The notes beneath the pieces are model-generated. The model did no database searches. It had not been told where the DNA came from and was given only the letters and a program-made list of their open reading frames with translations. Source: a virus. Taken from it: a DNA stretch of 43,244 nucleotides. The stretch is taken from positions 1-43,244 of IMG/VR virus record IMGVR_UViG_3300047560_000422; one strand, 5' to 3'. The position numbers and the translations under genes were made by a program. This document shows positions 16,424-24,489 of the stretch, in pieces; positions within the stretch are counted from its first letter, which is position 1; each line of letters opens with the position of its first letter.

Positions 16424-19170
16424 TGCGTTTAAGAACAGAAGGTGGATTGATTGGTACGTACAACACGCCGCAGGTTGGTTATACCAGTGGTGTCTGGACG
16501 CTGCGCGATGTTGAAAGAAATATCAGAACTAATACTTGGCCAGCTGATACAGGAACATCAGATCCATATTTCAAGCAAGTCGGTGCTTTAATTCATGCCG
16601 ATGGCAGCAATGGTGATAATAATAATACTATTAGCGATAGTTCAATCGACAAGATTCCATTTACTGGAACATATAGTGTGTTTTTTGATGGAACGGGTGA
16701 TTATATCGTTACTGCTTCAAATGCTACTGCATTTGACCAAGACGTAGATTTTACTTGGGAATGTTGGTTTAATGCTGCTGCACTTCCTGGTTCACAAGAT
16801 GCAAGATTGTGGTCTCCCACTAGTGTTGCAGGCTTAGGTGTAGGTTTAAACAGTGCAGGTAAAATAGTCGTAGATGATCAGCAGACTGGTATCAAGATAA
16901 CTAGTACGACAACGATATCGGTTGGCACTTGGTATCATGTTGCTTTGGTAAGAAACGGTCCTACTACAAATAACTTAACTCTCTATATAAATGGAGTCGT
17001 ACAGACTACTCTTAGTTATACTAACTGGCAATCAGGAATGTCGACGGTTACTATTGGCAGAAGAACTGATACATCTACTGATTTTCAAGGCTATATAAGC
17101 AACATGAGGTGGGTTAGAGGTACTGCAATATATACTGCGGCTTTCACACCTCCAACATCAGCTCTTACTGCTGTAACAAATACGCAGCTATTAACTTTTC
17201 AATCTGCTACTATAGTAGATAACTCTACTAATGCTTTTACACTTACACAGACTGGCACTCCAACTGTTTCTTCTGGTAATTATCCTATTGCTCTAACTAG
17301 AACGGGTAATCCTGGTCAAGGTACTTTTAGTCCTTTCAGTAGATCTGATGGAAATTGGTCTAATTATTTTAGCGGAAACAGTACAACAAAAGACTACTTT
17401 ACATTAGGTAATCCTATAACGATTGGTTCTGGTGATTTTTGTATTGAAGCATGGGTTTTTCTAACAACAAATCAAGCATCATGTATCTTTTGTAGTTCAT
17501 TGAGATTTACTATTAATAGTTCTACAAACGTAAAAGTTATCAATAACGGTGTAGCAGACATTATTAACTATACTACTGTATCTCCATCGTTATTAGGTAG
17601 ATGGGCTCATATTGCTGTAACCAGATCTGGTACTAGTATGAGGCTATTCATTGATGGTGCTCTAGCTACAACGGTATCTGATAGTACAAACTTTGCATCA
17701 GCCACTAGTAGAATAGGTGCTGAATCTGGTTCGTTAATTGAGCCATTTGCTGGTCATATTTCAAATCTTAGAATTGTAACTGGTGCAGCAGTATATACTG
17801 CTGCATTTACACCAGCAGGACCCTTGACTTCTATTACTGGAACGCAGCTTTTGACTTGTCAAAGCAATAGATTTAAAGATAATGGACCGGGTAATACTAT
17901 TACTCCAACAAACAGCGCGATGGTCTCGCCTTTTTCACCGTTTACACCGACTGCTTCTTATGTTGCTGCGACTAATGGTGGAAGTTATAACTTAAACGGA
18001 ACATCAGATTATGCCAGAATAACTACAGCGCAAGCAGCAATTGGATTAGGCACAGGTGATTTCACTATTGAATGGTGGGCTTATTGGAACTCTGTTAATT
18101 CATTAACAAATTATGGTGTGGTAGATTTTAGAACATCTGGTGGCGGTGTTTCACAAGTTAAACCAACATTATATTTAACTGCTGCAGGAACTTTTAGTTT
18201 TGTTACAAGTAGTGTAACAAGAATATCTGCAACAGTTACTATAGGTCAGTGGTATCATATTGCATTAGTTCGTTCTAGTGGTGTTACTAAACTTTATATT
18301 AATGGAATTGCGCAAGCTACAACATATACTGATACTAACAATTACGGTACTACAAGTCAATTAACATTAGGATCTGTTGGCGATTCTCCTGGAGCGGTAA
18401 ACAGTTTTCTAAGCGGTTATATTTGTGATTTCAGAGTAACAAATAGTGCTGTATATTCTGCAAACTTTACTCCACCAACATCACCTTTAACTACAAGCTC
18501 TTCGCCAACTTTGTTGTTAAGTGGTACAAATGGAAAAATATTCGATCAGAGTGGAAACTTTTCTGCTGCAACTATTGGAACGGGTCCAGCTAAACTTTCA
18601 ACTACACAAAAGAAGTTTGGTGCTACTAGTATTCTATTCAATGGTACATCAGATTATCTAGCTTTGATTGGTACTAATACTACTGCTGCAAACATATCTG
18701 CTCTTCAATTTGGAGCTGCTGATTTTACTATTGAAGGATGGTATTATAGTAATGGATCAGCTTCTACACAAACCCTTTTTCAATTAGCTGGAACTAATAC
18801 TGCTTGGGCTGCTGTTAGATTAGATCAAACTACTAGTAATACTTTACAGCTTCTTGTGTCTGTTACTGGTGCTGCTTGGGCTATCAACTATACGACGCCG
18901 ACTTCTATTAATAATTTACAATGGAATCATATAGCTATAGTACGCTCTGGATCTAATTTCTACATATTCGTTAATGGTTCACAAGTCGGTGTAACACAGA
19001 CTAACAGTAGCTCCTTATATCAAGGCTCAGGATATTTTTGGATCGGAGCTCTTGCTAACACTACTGCTACTAACTTCTTCAATGGTTATATGGATGAAAT
19101 ACGTATTACAAAATATGCTCGTTATACTGCTAACTTCACAGCTCCAATACAATCATTCTTAGACAGGTAA
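16423..19170 (+). CDS. Adhesin with four LamG-like lectin domains
   Basis: 915 residues. The N-terminus MRLRTEGGLIGTYN ... GVWTLRDVERNIRTNTWP is the known adhesin N-terminal tag. Four concanavalin A-like (LamG/jelly-roll) domains follow. They open with YSVFFDGTGDYI (about residue 84), NYFSGNSTTKDYFTLG (about 310), GGSYNLNGTSDYARI (about 525) and TSILFNGTSDYLALI (about 745). Each contains a DFTIEGW-type strand, a WYHVALVR-type strand, a LYINGV-type strand and an end FxGYISNxRxxxxAxYTAxFTPP. Such domains bind carbohydrates or glycoconjugates, consistent with a surface receptor-binding fibre. The C-terminus ends APIQSFLDR. A linker of PTSALTAVTNTQLL recurs between domains. Confidence 0.85.
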   Translation: MRLRTEGGLIGTYNTPQVGYTSGVWTLRDVERNIRTNTWPADTGTSDPYFKQVGALIHADGSNGDNNNTISDSSIDKIPFTGTYSVFFDGTGDYIVTASNATAFDQDVDFTWECWFNAAALPGSQDARLWSPTSVAGLGVGLNSAGKIVVDDQQTGIKITSTTTISVGTWYHVALVRNGPTTNNLTLYINGVVQTTLSYTNWQSGMSTVTIGRRTDTSTDFQGYISNMRWVRGTAIYTAAFTPPTSALTAVTNTQLLTFQSATIVDNSTNAFTLTQTGTPTVSSGNYPIALTRTGNPGQGTFSPFSRSDGNWSNYFSGNSTTKDYFTLGNPITIGSGDFCIEAWVFLTTNQASCIFCSSLRFTINSSTNVKVINNGVADIINYTTVSPSLLGRWAHIAVTRSGTSMRLFIDGALATTVSDSTNFASATSRIGAESGSLIEPFAGHISNLRIVTGAAVYTAAFTPAGPLTSITGTQLLTCQSNRFKDNGPGNTITPTNSAMVSPFSPFTPTASYVAATNGGSYNLNGTSDYARITTAQAAIGLGTGDFTIEWWAYWNSVNSLTNYGVVDFRTSGGGVSQVKPTLYLTAAGTFSFVTSSVTRISATVTIGQWYHIALVRSSGVTKLYINGIAQATTYTDTNNYGTTSQLTLGSVGDSPGAVNSFLSGYICDFRVTNSAVYSANFTPPTSPLTTSSSPTLLLSGTNGKIFDQSGNFSAATIGTGPAKLSTTQKKFGATSILFNGTSDYLALIGTNTTAANISALQFGAADFTIEGWYYSNGSASTQTLFQLAGTNTAWAAVRLDQTTSNTLQLLVSVTGAAWAINYTTPTSINNLQWNHIAIVRSGSNFYIFVNGSQVGVTQTNSSSLYQGSGYFWIGALANTTATNFFNGYMDEIRITKYARYTANFTAPIQSFLDR

Positions 19171-19174
19171 GACG

Positions 19175-19420
19175 ATGGATGAACTAATAGAAAAATATGC
19201 TATGCAATGTACTTCTTGGCCATACTGGAGAGATTTACCGAGTGATACAAATCCTCCATCTCCTATGATAACAGAATGGCCTTCGTATATTACAGAAGAT
19301 CAAAAGATCTTTTGGAGACTATTTGTCACAAATATGATAAATGATCTAAAAAATGATCTGATGATAGTAGAATCTGATAAAGTCGATCAAATACTAGCAT
19401 TGTTGAACAGTAGTAAGTAG
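19175..19420 (+). CDS. Small protein of unknown function after the LamG adhesin
   Basis: 81 residues, acidic, soluble-looking: MDELIEKYAMQCTSWPYWRDLPSDTNPP, then ITEWPSYITEDQKIFWRLFVTNMINDLKND and a C-terminal helix ESDKVDQILALLNSSK. I do not recognise the family. The Trp/Pro-rich start and helical end, plus its place directly after an adhesin and before a promoter octamer, match the pattern of small accessory genes in the other cassettes. It could be an assembly chaperone, without direct evidence. Confidence 0.5.
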   Translation: MDELIEKYAMQCTSWPYWRDLPSDTNPPSPMITEWPSYITEDQKIFWRLFVTNMINDLKNDLMIVESDKVDQILALLNSSK

Positions 19421-19428
19421 TATAAATA
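19421..19428 (+). promoter_or_regulatory. T4-type late promoter (TATAAATA)
   Basis: Perfect TATAAATA octamer directly after the preceding stop, followed by GAAAAAG and the ribosome site GGGGAG of the next gene. The same TAAATAAGAAAAA context occurs before gp19. Confidence 0.85.
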
Positions 19429-19456
19429 AGAAAAAGCCTACAGGGGAGAGTGAACC

Positions 19457-20077
19457 GTGGCAGAAAAAGATTTTGTCGTCAAGAACGGCATAGTGGTCAA
19501 TAGTGCCTTCGCGGCAAATTCCACGCAGATTACGCTTAGTACAATCAATGCTACTTCTGTAGGCACGAAGGTTACCAACTCGGTATTTACGGTCGGTAAC
19601 TCTTCTGTAAACACTACTGTCAATGCGACATCTCTGGCGTTCGCTAACAGCAGCAACAACTACGTAATCAACTCTACTTCTCTGGCTTCTCTGGTCAGTG
19701 CCGGTGTTAATACATCGTCTCAGTACACTTGGCTAAACACTCATAACTTCTCGGTAGGATTTACAGCTGGCGCCAACGTGGTAGCCAACACGTCTGCTCT
19801 GTTCTTCGGTAACAGCTCAGTGAACGCTGTAGTCAACTCGACTGGTCTGTACGTCAACGGCGCAGCTTTCGCTTCAGGCGGCGGCTACTACAAGGGTAAT
19901 CAGGGTTCAGTGGGTTCTTCTTCTGCAGCCAATAACCTGTTTAGGATCAACGGTAATACGATGTCCAACAACGTTACGATCTTGGCTGGTGAAAACGCGC
20001 AAGTGACTGGACCGGTCACCATCTCTACCGGCTACACTCTATCAATTCAAACTGGCGGAAGGGTCGTCGTAATATGA
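19457..20077 (+). CDS. Fibre shaft/anchor protein (GTG start)
   Basis: 206 residues starting at GTG, chosen because GGGGAG lies 7-12 bases upstream and the product begins AEKDFVVKNGIVVNS, a standard start of phage fibre proteins ('FVVKNGLVVNG'). The middle repeats units such as VGNSSVNTTVNATSLAFANSSNNYVINSTSL and FFGNSSVNAVVNSTGLYVNG, a short beta-helix-like repeat shared with the genes at 5783, 9339, 23776 and 27446. The C-terminus (NNVTILAGENAQVTGPVTISTGYTLSIQTGGRVVVI) is a typical fibre tail domain. The stop overlaps the next start (ATGA). Confidence 0.7.
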   Translation: MAEKDFVVKNGIVVNSAFAANSTQITLSTINATSVGTKVTNSVFTVGNSSVNTTVNATSLAFANSSNNYVINSTSLASLVSAGVNTSSQYTWLNTHNFSVGFTAGANVVANTSALFFGNSSVNAVVNSTGLYVNGAAFASGGGYYKGNQGSVGSSSAANNLFRINGNTMSNNVTILAGENAQVTGPVTISTGYTLSIQTGGRVVVI

Positions 20078-20931
20078 GTACTCTATCAGTCGCAACGATT
20101 CAATCGGCTAACTCTACTACCGATCTTACAGTCAGATCTGCCAATACTTCTGGTCCAGCTATCGTCATGTACGCTAATGGTGCTGGATTCGTATTTCAGG
20201 GTAACTCATCTGCCAACGTTATGAGCGTTAATACTACGTCGATTTCTTTCAACAGTAATACGACTATTAACGCTACTTCTATTGCTACTACTACGAACAC
20301 TGCTACTTTTGGTACAGCTGCATACGTGACAGCTAACGGCAGTCTTGGCGTCGGTGGTTCTCCATACTGGTATGGTTCTGGATATACGGATCTTTGGGTA
20401 CAGGGTTCATCATATTCAGTCTTTGATCTTGCTATTAGTTCTACAAGAACTGGAACTTTCTATGCAAATACGACTGCATTGACTTTAGGATCTATAACTA
20501 GTATTCCGCTGATAGTCAGCACCGGTAATTCTGAACGCTTACGTGTAGACGCTTCGGGTAACGTAGGTATCTCTAACACTGCACCGCCTACTAAACTATA
20601 TGTTGGCGGATCTGCTGCAGCACAAGTAGGCACTCTGACAGACGGTGCTAACATCGCAGTCAATCTAGCAAATTACAACAACTTTACTGTAACTCTCGGT
20701 GGTTCAAGAAATCTTGATAATCCTACCAACTTAACTGTTGGTCAGTCTGGTATCATCTGGATCTCTCAAGACGGTACTGGTAGTAGAACGCTTTCTTTTG
20801 GCTCTTATTGGAAGTTTCCTAGTGGCTCTGCTCCGACTCTCACTACGACAGCGACAGCTGTCGACGCCATAGTCTATACTGTACGTACTTCTACTAGCAT
20901 CACGGCTCAAGCTATCTTAAACGTAGGATAA
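20074..20931 (+). CDS. Tail-fibre protein with the ERLRVDASGNVGI motif
   Basis: 285 residues beginning STLSVATIQSANSTTDLTVRSANTSGPAI. Three recognisable parts follow: GNSSANVMSVNTTSISFNSNTTI shaft units, the common fibre motif STGNSERLRVDASGNVGISNTAPPTKLYVGG (about residues 147-185), and a C-terminal domain (about 195-285) with GANIAVNLANYNNFTVTLGGSRNLDNP, then VGQSGIIWISQDGTGSRTLSFGSYWKFPSG, found at the end of many fibre proteins. Part of the cassette driven from the octamer at 19421; it precedes the large lectin protein and probably forms its shaft or base. Confidence 0.75.
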   Translation: MSTLSVATIQSANSTTDLTVRSANTSGPAIVMYANGAGFVFQGNSSANVMSVNTTSISFNSNTTINATSIATTTNTATFGTAAYVTANGSLGVGGSPYWYGSGYTDLWVQGSSYSVFDLAISSTRTGTFYANTTALTLGSITSIPLIVSTGNSERLRVDASGNVGISNTAPPTKLYVGGSAAAQVGTLTDGANIAVNLANYNNFTVTLGGSRNLDNPTNLTVGQSGIIWISQDGTGSRTLSFGSYWKFPSGSAPTLTTTATAVDAIVYTVRTSTSITAQAILNVG

Positions 20932-20935
20932 TATT

Positions 20936-23302
20936 ATGGGTCTTCCCGTTGAAGTAAATCCTCTTTTAATAAAGTCTTCTGCTGCTACAGCGACTACTAT
21001 AAGCAACTCTCTGAGATACAGAGCGAGCGCTTCTGCGTATTTGAACAGAACTTTTGGTACACCGACCGATTCTACCAAGATGACTTTCTCATTTTGGGTC
21101 AAGCGCGGTAACGTTAATGCTGCCGGTTCGTATCAAGTCGTCTTTTCTGGTACCGGTAACTATACGGCTATGCTGTACTTCGATTACACTTCTAGTGGTA
21201 CTTTTGAAGTAAACGTCGGTAACAACAGCAACGCACAGTACAACTTCGTTTCCAGTAGAGTTTTTAGAGATACTACAGCCTGGTATCACATCGTAGTCGT
21301 CATCGATACAAACAATGCTACGGCAGCGAATCGTTGTTTGTTGTATGTAAACGGCGAAGCTGCTACTTGGGGAACCGCTCCGACTATACCTCTAGGATTC
21401 GTTCCAGGATTTAATACTGCAGCAGCTAAAGCTATAGGTAGAAACAATAACACTTCCAGTTATTACTTTGATGGTTATTTAACAGACTTTTATCTCATTG
21501 ACGGGCAAGCTCTGACTCCGTCGTCGTTTGGTCTGACTGATACTACTACAGGTGTTTGGTCACCAAAGACTTACTCTGGAACTTATGGAAACAACGGTTT
21601 TTATTTAAAGTTTTCTGATAATTCTGCCGTGACAGCTACTGCTATTGGTAAAGATTCTTCTGGTAACGGTAACAACTGGACACCAAACAATATAAGCTTA
21701 ACTAGCGGCGTGACCTATGATAGCATGATAGACAGCCCGACTGTCTACGATGATGGTAGTACGGGTCGTGGTAATTATGCTACGTTAATACCCTCTTATT
21801 CTCCTACTGACTCTTCGGCTTCTCTATCTTACGGCAATCTAAGAATAACTGGTACGACTTCTTACGTACTTTCAAGTATAGCTATACCGACTTCTGGTAA
21901 GTGGTATTGTGAGATGACCGCTGTTTCTGTAAGTTATGGCTTTGGCTTTGCTTTTGGTATAAGATCTCTAGACCTGAGTATCAATGACGTATACGTAGTC
22001 ATGAGAGCAGCTTCTAACAATTACAGTATAAACAAGGGTACTGCTACTTTAGCTAGTTGGTCAAACATACCTGCAGGTGCTGTTCTAGGCTGCGCGTTCG
22101 ACAACGACGCTGGTACGTTGAACATCTACAGCAACAACGTTCTTATATTCACTGTTACTGGTATACCCAACGTACCATCTACAACTAGTAACTGGCACTT
22201 CCATGTAGCTGGAGACAGCGTGAGCGACGTCAATGACATGAACTTCGGTCAGCGTCCGTTCACGTACTCTCCACCATCTGGTTATAAAGCACTCAATACT
22301 TATAACTTACCAACGCCGACTATATTGAAGGGCAACCAGTATATGGATGCTACTACATATACCGGCAATAATTCAACTAATGTCATTACTAATTCTGGTA
22401 GTATGCAACCAGATATGGTATGGATTAAGTCTAGAAGTAGTGTGACTAATCATATGCTCAATGACTCAGTTCGTGGAGCTGGTAAAGATATTTTTCCAAA
22501 CTTAACTAGTGCAGAATCGACTACTAATATTCTTACTTCGTTTAATTCTACTGGCTTCACACTTTCAGCAGACGGTGGTGGTGCTGGTAACGGAAATGGT
22601 TTGACATATGTTGGTTGGCAGTGGAAGAAGGGCGCAACACCTGGATTTGATATAGTAAGTTATACTGGCAATGGTACTTCCGGAAGAACAATTTCGCACA
22701 GTCTTGGCGCGACACCAGCGTTAATGATCATTAAAAATAGAAGTAATGGTGGTGTTAATTATGAATGGTTTGTATATCATAAAAATATGAACGCAACTCC
22801 TCAAAATGGTTATTTGTTATTAAATTCTACAGCTGCATATTCTACAAGCGGCGGCGTAGCTATATGGAATAATACTGCTCCTACGTCTTCTGTTTTTACA
22901 CTTGGAAATGGAAACACAAATATTAATACAAATAATTACATAGCTTATCTCTGGGCAGAAATTGCGGGCTTCTCTAAGTTTGGTTCTTATACTGGTAACG
23001 GTAACGCAGACGGTCCAATAGTAAACTGCGGATTTAGACCAAGATTTATTTTATGGAAAAGGTCTGATGCCGGTGGTCAAGATTGGGGAATGATAGATTC
23101 TTCGCGTTCTACATACAATACTGCTGGAGCGTATTTATTGCCTTCATCTACAGCAGCAGAAGGTACATTTACTGGATTTGATTTTTTGTCTAATGGATTT
23201 AAATTAAGAGAAGCTAGCGCAGTGGGTACAAACTACAATGCAGCTATTTACATATACATGGCATTCGCTGAGAATCCATTTAAGTACGCGCGCGCCAGAT
23301 AA
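20936..23302 (+). CDS. Multidomain adhesin: LamG-like, SPRY-like and DUF7483-like
   Basis: 788 residues. Residues about 20-215 form a LamG/concanavalin-type domain (LRYRASASAYLNRTFGTPT, MTFSFWVKRG, WYHIVVVIDTNN, FDGYLTDFYLIDGQALTP). A KDSSGNGNNWTPNNI linker follows. Residues about 285-435 have SPRY-like strands (GKWYCEMTAVSVSYGFGFAFGI, VLGCAFDNDAGTLNIYSNNV). Residues about 450-785 resemble the phage DUF7483 type: MVWIKSRSSVTNHMLNDSVRG, WQWKKGATPGFDIVSYTGNG, GATPALMIIKNRS, PRFILWKRSDAGG, YIYMAFAENPFKYARAR. This architecture is common in marine phage adhesins and probably reads a surface glycan. Note DNA near the 5' end is more GC-rich than after 22.7 kb. Confidence 0.8.
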   Translation: MGLPVEVNPLLIKSSAATATTISNSLRYRASASAYLNRTFGTPTDSTKMTFSFWVKRGNVNAAGSYQVVFSGTGNYTAMLYFDYTSSGTFEVNVGNNSNAQYNFVSSRVFRDTTAWYHIVVVIDTNNATAANRCLLYVNGEAATWGTAPTIPLGFVPGFNTAAAKAIGRNNNTSSYYFDGYLTDFYLIDGQALTPSSFGLTDTTTGVWSPKTYSGTYGNNGFYLKFSDNSAVTATAIGKDSSGNGNNWTPNNISLTSGVTYDSMIDSPTVYDDGSTGRGNYATLIPSYSPTDSSASLSYGNLRITGTTSYVLSSIAIPTSGKWYCEMTAVSVSYGFGFAFGIRSLDLSINDVYVVMRAASNNYSINKGTATLASWSNIPAGAVLGCAFDNDAGTLNIYSNNVLIFTVTGIPNVPSTTSNWHFHVAGDSVSDVNDMNFGQRPFTYSPPSGYKALNTYNLPTPTILKGNQYMDATTYTGNNSTNVITNSGSMQPDMVWIKSRSSVTNHMLNDSVRGAGKDIFPNLTSAESTTNILTSFNSTGFTLSADGGGAGNGNGLTYVGWQWKKGATPGFDIVSYTGNGTSGRTISHSLGATPALMIIKNRSNGGVNYEWFVYHKNMNATPQNGYLLLNSTAAYSTSGGVAIWNNTAPTSSVFTLGNGNTNINTNNYIAYLWAEIAGFSKFGSYTGNGNADGPIVNCGFRPRFILWKRSDAGGQDWGMIDSSRSTYNTAGAYLLPSSTAAEGTFTGFDFLSNGFKLREASAVGTNYNAAIYIYMAFAENPFKYARAR

Positions 23303-23305
23303 ATA
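23298..23305 (+). promoter_or_regulatory. Late promoter-like octamer (GATAAATA)
   Basis: GATAAATA overlaps the stop of the lectin gene and lies 16 bases before the next ATG, with a GAGGAAA ribosome site. The first base departs from the consensus. Confidence 0.6.
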
Positions 23306-23321
23306 TCGAAAAGAGGAAAAC

Positions 23322-23774
23322 ATGATTCTTAGAAACGGACAACCATTCAACATAGACGCTCCCTTCTCGATAGAAGACGGGACGCAGTTCCCTGCCGGAT
23401 GGTTTCGTCTGGCTTCTCAAGAACAGAAGGAAGCTCTTGGTTTCACTGAAGTACCAGATCCTGCTCCAGTAGACGATCGCTTCTACTTCGTTAGTCAGAT
23501 CGGTGAACCAGTGCCTAAGCAGTTAGACGACGTCAAGAAGCTGTTCGTGGATCAGACTAACCGTACTGCTTACGGTATGCTCTCGACTTCTGACTGGATG
23601 ATAGTCAGAAAGGTAGAAGAGAACATAGAAGTTCCTGCGAACGTGAGCACTTTCAGAGCTGCCGTGAGACAGAAAGCCAGAGACGTCGTGGCTGCCATAG
23701 AAGCTACTACGGACATCGAACAATTACAGACACTCATCATGACCGTTGAGTGGCCAGTCAAAACAGAGGAATGA
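23322..23774 (+). CDS. DUF4376-like tail-associated protein
   Basis: 150 residues from the ATG at 23322. An in-frame start at 23238 adds 28 unrelated residues inside the previous gene and lacks a ribosome site, whereas 23322 follows GAGGAAAAC. The N-terminal half is ILRNGQPFNIDAPFSIEDGTQFPAGWFRLASQEQKEALGFTEVPDPAP, the N-terminal pattern that in phage tail proteins precedes DUF4376. The C-terminal half has VPANVSTFRAAVRQKARDVVAAIEATTDIEQLQTLIMTVEWP, a helical DUF4376-like region. These proteins are small tail or fibre-assembly partners. The gene opens a cassette and follows the lectin protein, so it may serve either neighbour. Confidence 0.65.
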   Translation: MILRNGQPFNIDAPFSIEDGTQFPAGWFRLASQEQKEALGFTEVPDPAPVDDRFYFVSQIGEPVPKQLDDVKKLFVDQTNRTAYGMLSTSDWMIVRKVEENIEVPANVSTFRAAVRQKARDVVAAIEATTDIEQLQTLIMTVEWPVKTEE

Positions 23775-23775
23775 C

Positions 23776-24489
23776 ATGTCGACACTACAAGTAGCTAATC
23801 TCTGGTTCGAAGCGACTGGTAACAATAGAATTCAGTACGACTCGGGTGCTAACGGGTTTAACTTCATCGCAGCTGGTTCTAACGTAGCGACTATCAACAC
23901 TACCGGTTTTACTTGGACTGGTAATACGGTAGTCAATACGTCTTCTTTTACAGTCGGTAATTCTACTGTCAACTCTACTGCTTTTGCGACCGGTAACTCT
24001 GTAGTCAATGCTGTCGTTACTGCTACTTCATTGCTGATTGGTAATAGTACAGTTAATACTTCTATCAATACTTCTGCTGTCTTCTTAGGAAATTCGTCTG
24101 CTAACGTAGTCATATCACCGTCTTCAGCGAATACTATGACCATCAACGGTCTGACAGTCGGTTATCTTGAACTACCTCAGAACAGTCAGTCTACTTCTTA
24201 TACAGCAGTTCTGGCTGATTCCGGTAAACACATCCTTCATCCTTCGTCTGATAACAACGCTAGGACGTTTACTATTCCGGCTAATGCTTCTGTGCCGTAT
24301 CCAGTGGGTACTGCTCTGACGTTCGTGAATGCAGCCAATACGCTCACTATCGCTATCACGTCGGATACTATGTACTTGTCCGGAGACACTGGTACTACTG
24401 GTTCTAGGACTCTCGGATCTTATGGAATGGCTACTGCACTTAAGATAGCTTCTACTACTTGGATCATCTCGGGTTCTAACTTGACATGA
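23776..24489 (+). CDS. Fibre shaft protein with the common 'QNSQST ... GKHILHPS' end
   Basis: 237 residues; ATG at 23776 follows GAGGA. The TTG ten codons upstream is rejected. The N-terminus STLQVANLWFEATGNNRIQYD is the 'MSTLQVxxIxF' anchor that also starts the genes at 20074 and 27446. Residues about 50-125 are serial GNSTVN units (VGNSTVNSTAFATGNSVVNAV, IGNSTVNTSINTSAVFLGNSSANVV), consistent with a beta-solenoid. The C-terminal domain (LPQNSQSTSYTAVLADSGKHILHPSSDNNARTFTIPANASVPYP, then WIISGSNLT) is widespread in phage fibres. The stop overlaps the next start. Confidence 0.75.
   Translation: MSTLQVANLWFEATGNNRIQYDSGANGFNFIAAGSNVATINTTGFTWTGNTVVNTSSFTVGNSTVNSTAFATGNSVVNAVVTATSLLIGNSTVNTSINTSAVFLGNSSANVVISPSSANTMTINGLTVGYLELPQNSQSTSYTAVLADSGKHILHPSSDNNARTFTIPANASVPYPVGTALTFVNAANTLTIAITSDTMYLSGDTGTTGSRTLGSYGMATALKIASTTWIISGSNLT

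Noticed and set aside
23238-23321. Upstream start for the DUF4376-like gene
   Set aside because: The added residues overlap the lectin gene, are not family-like and lack a ribosome site; the ATG at 23322 has a good one.
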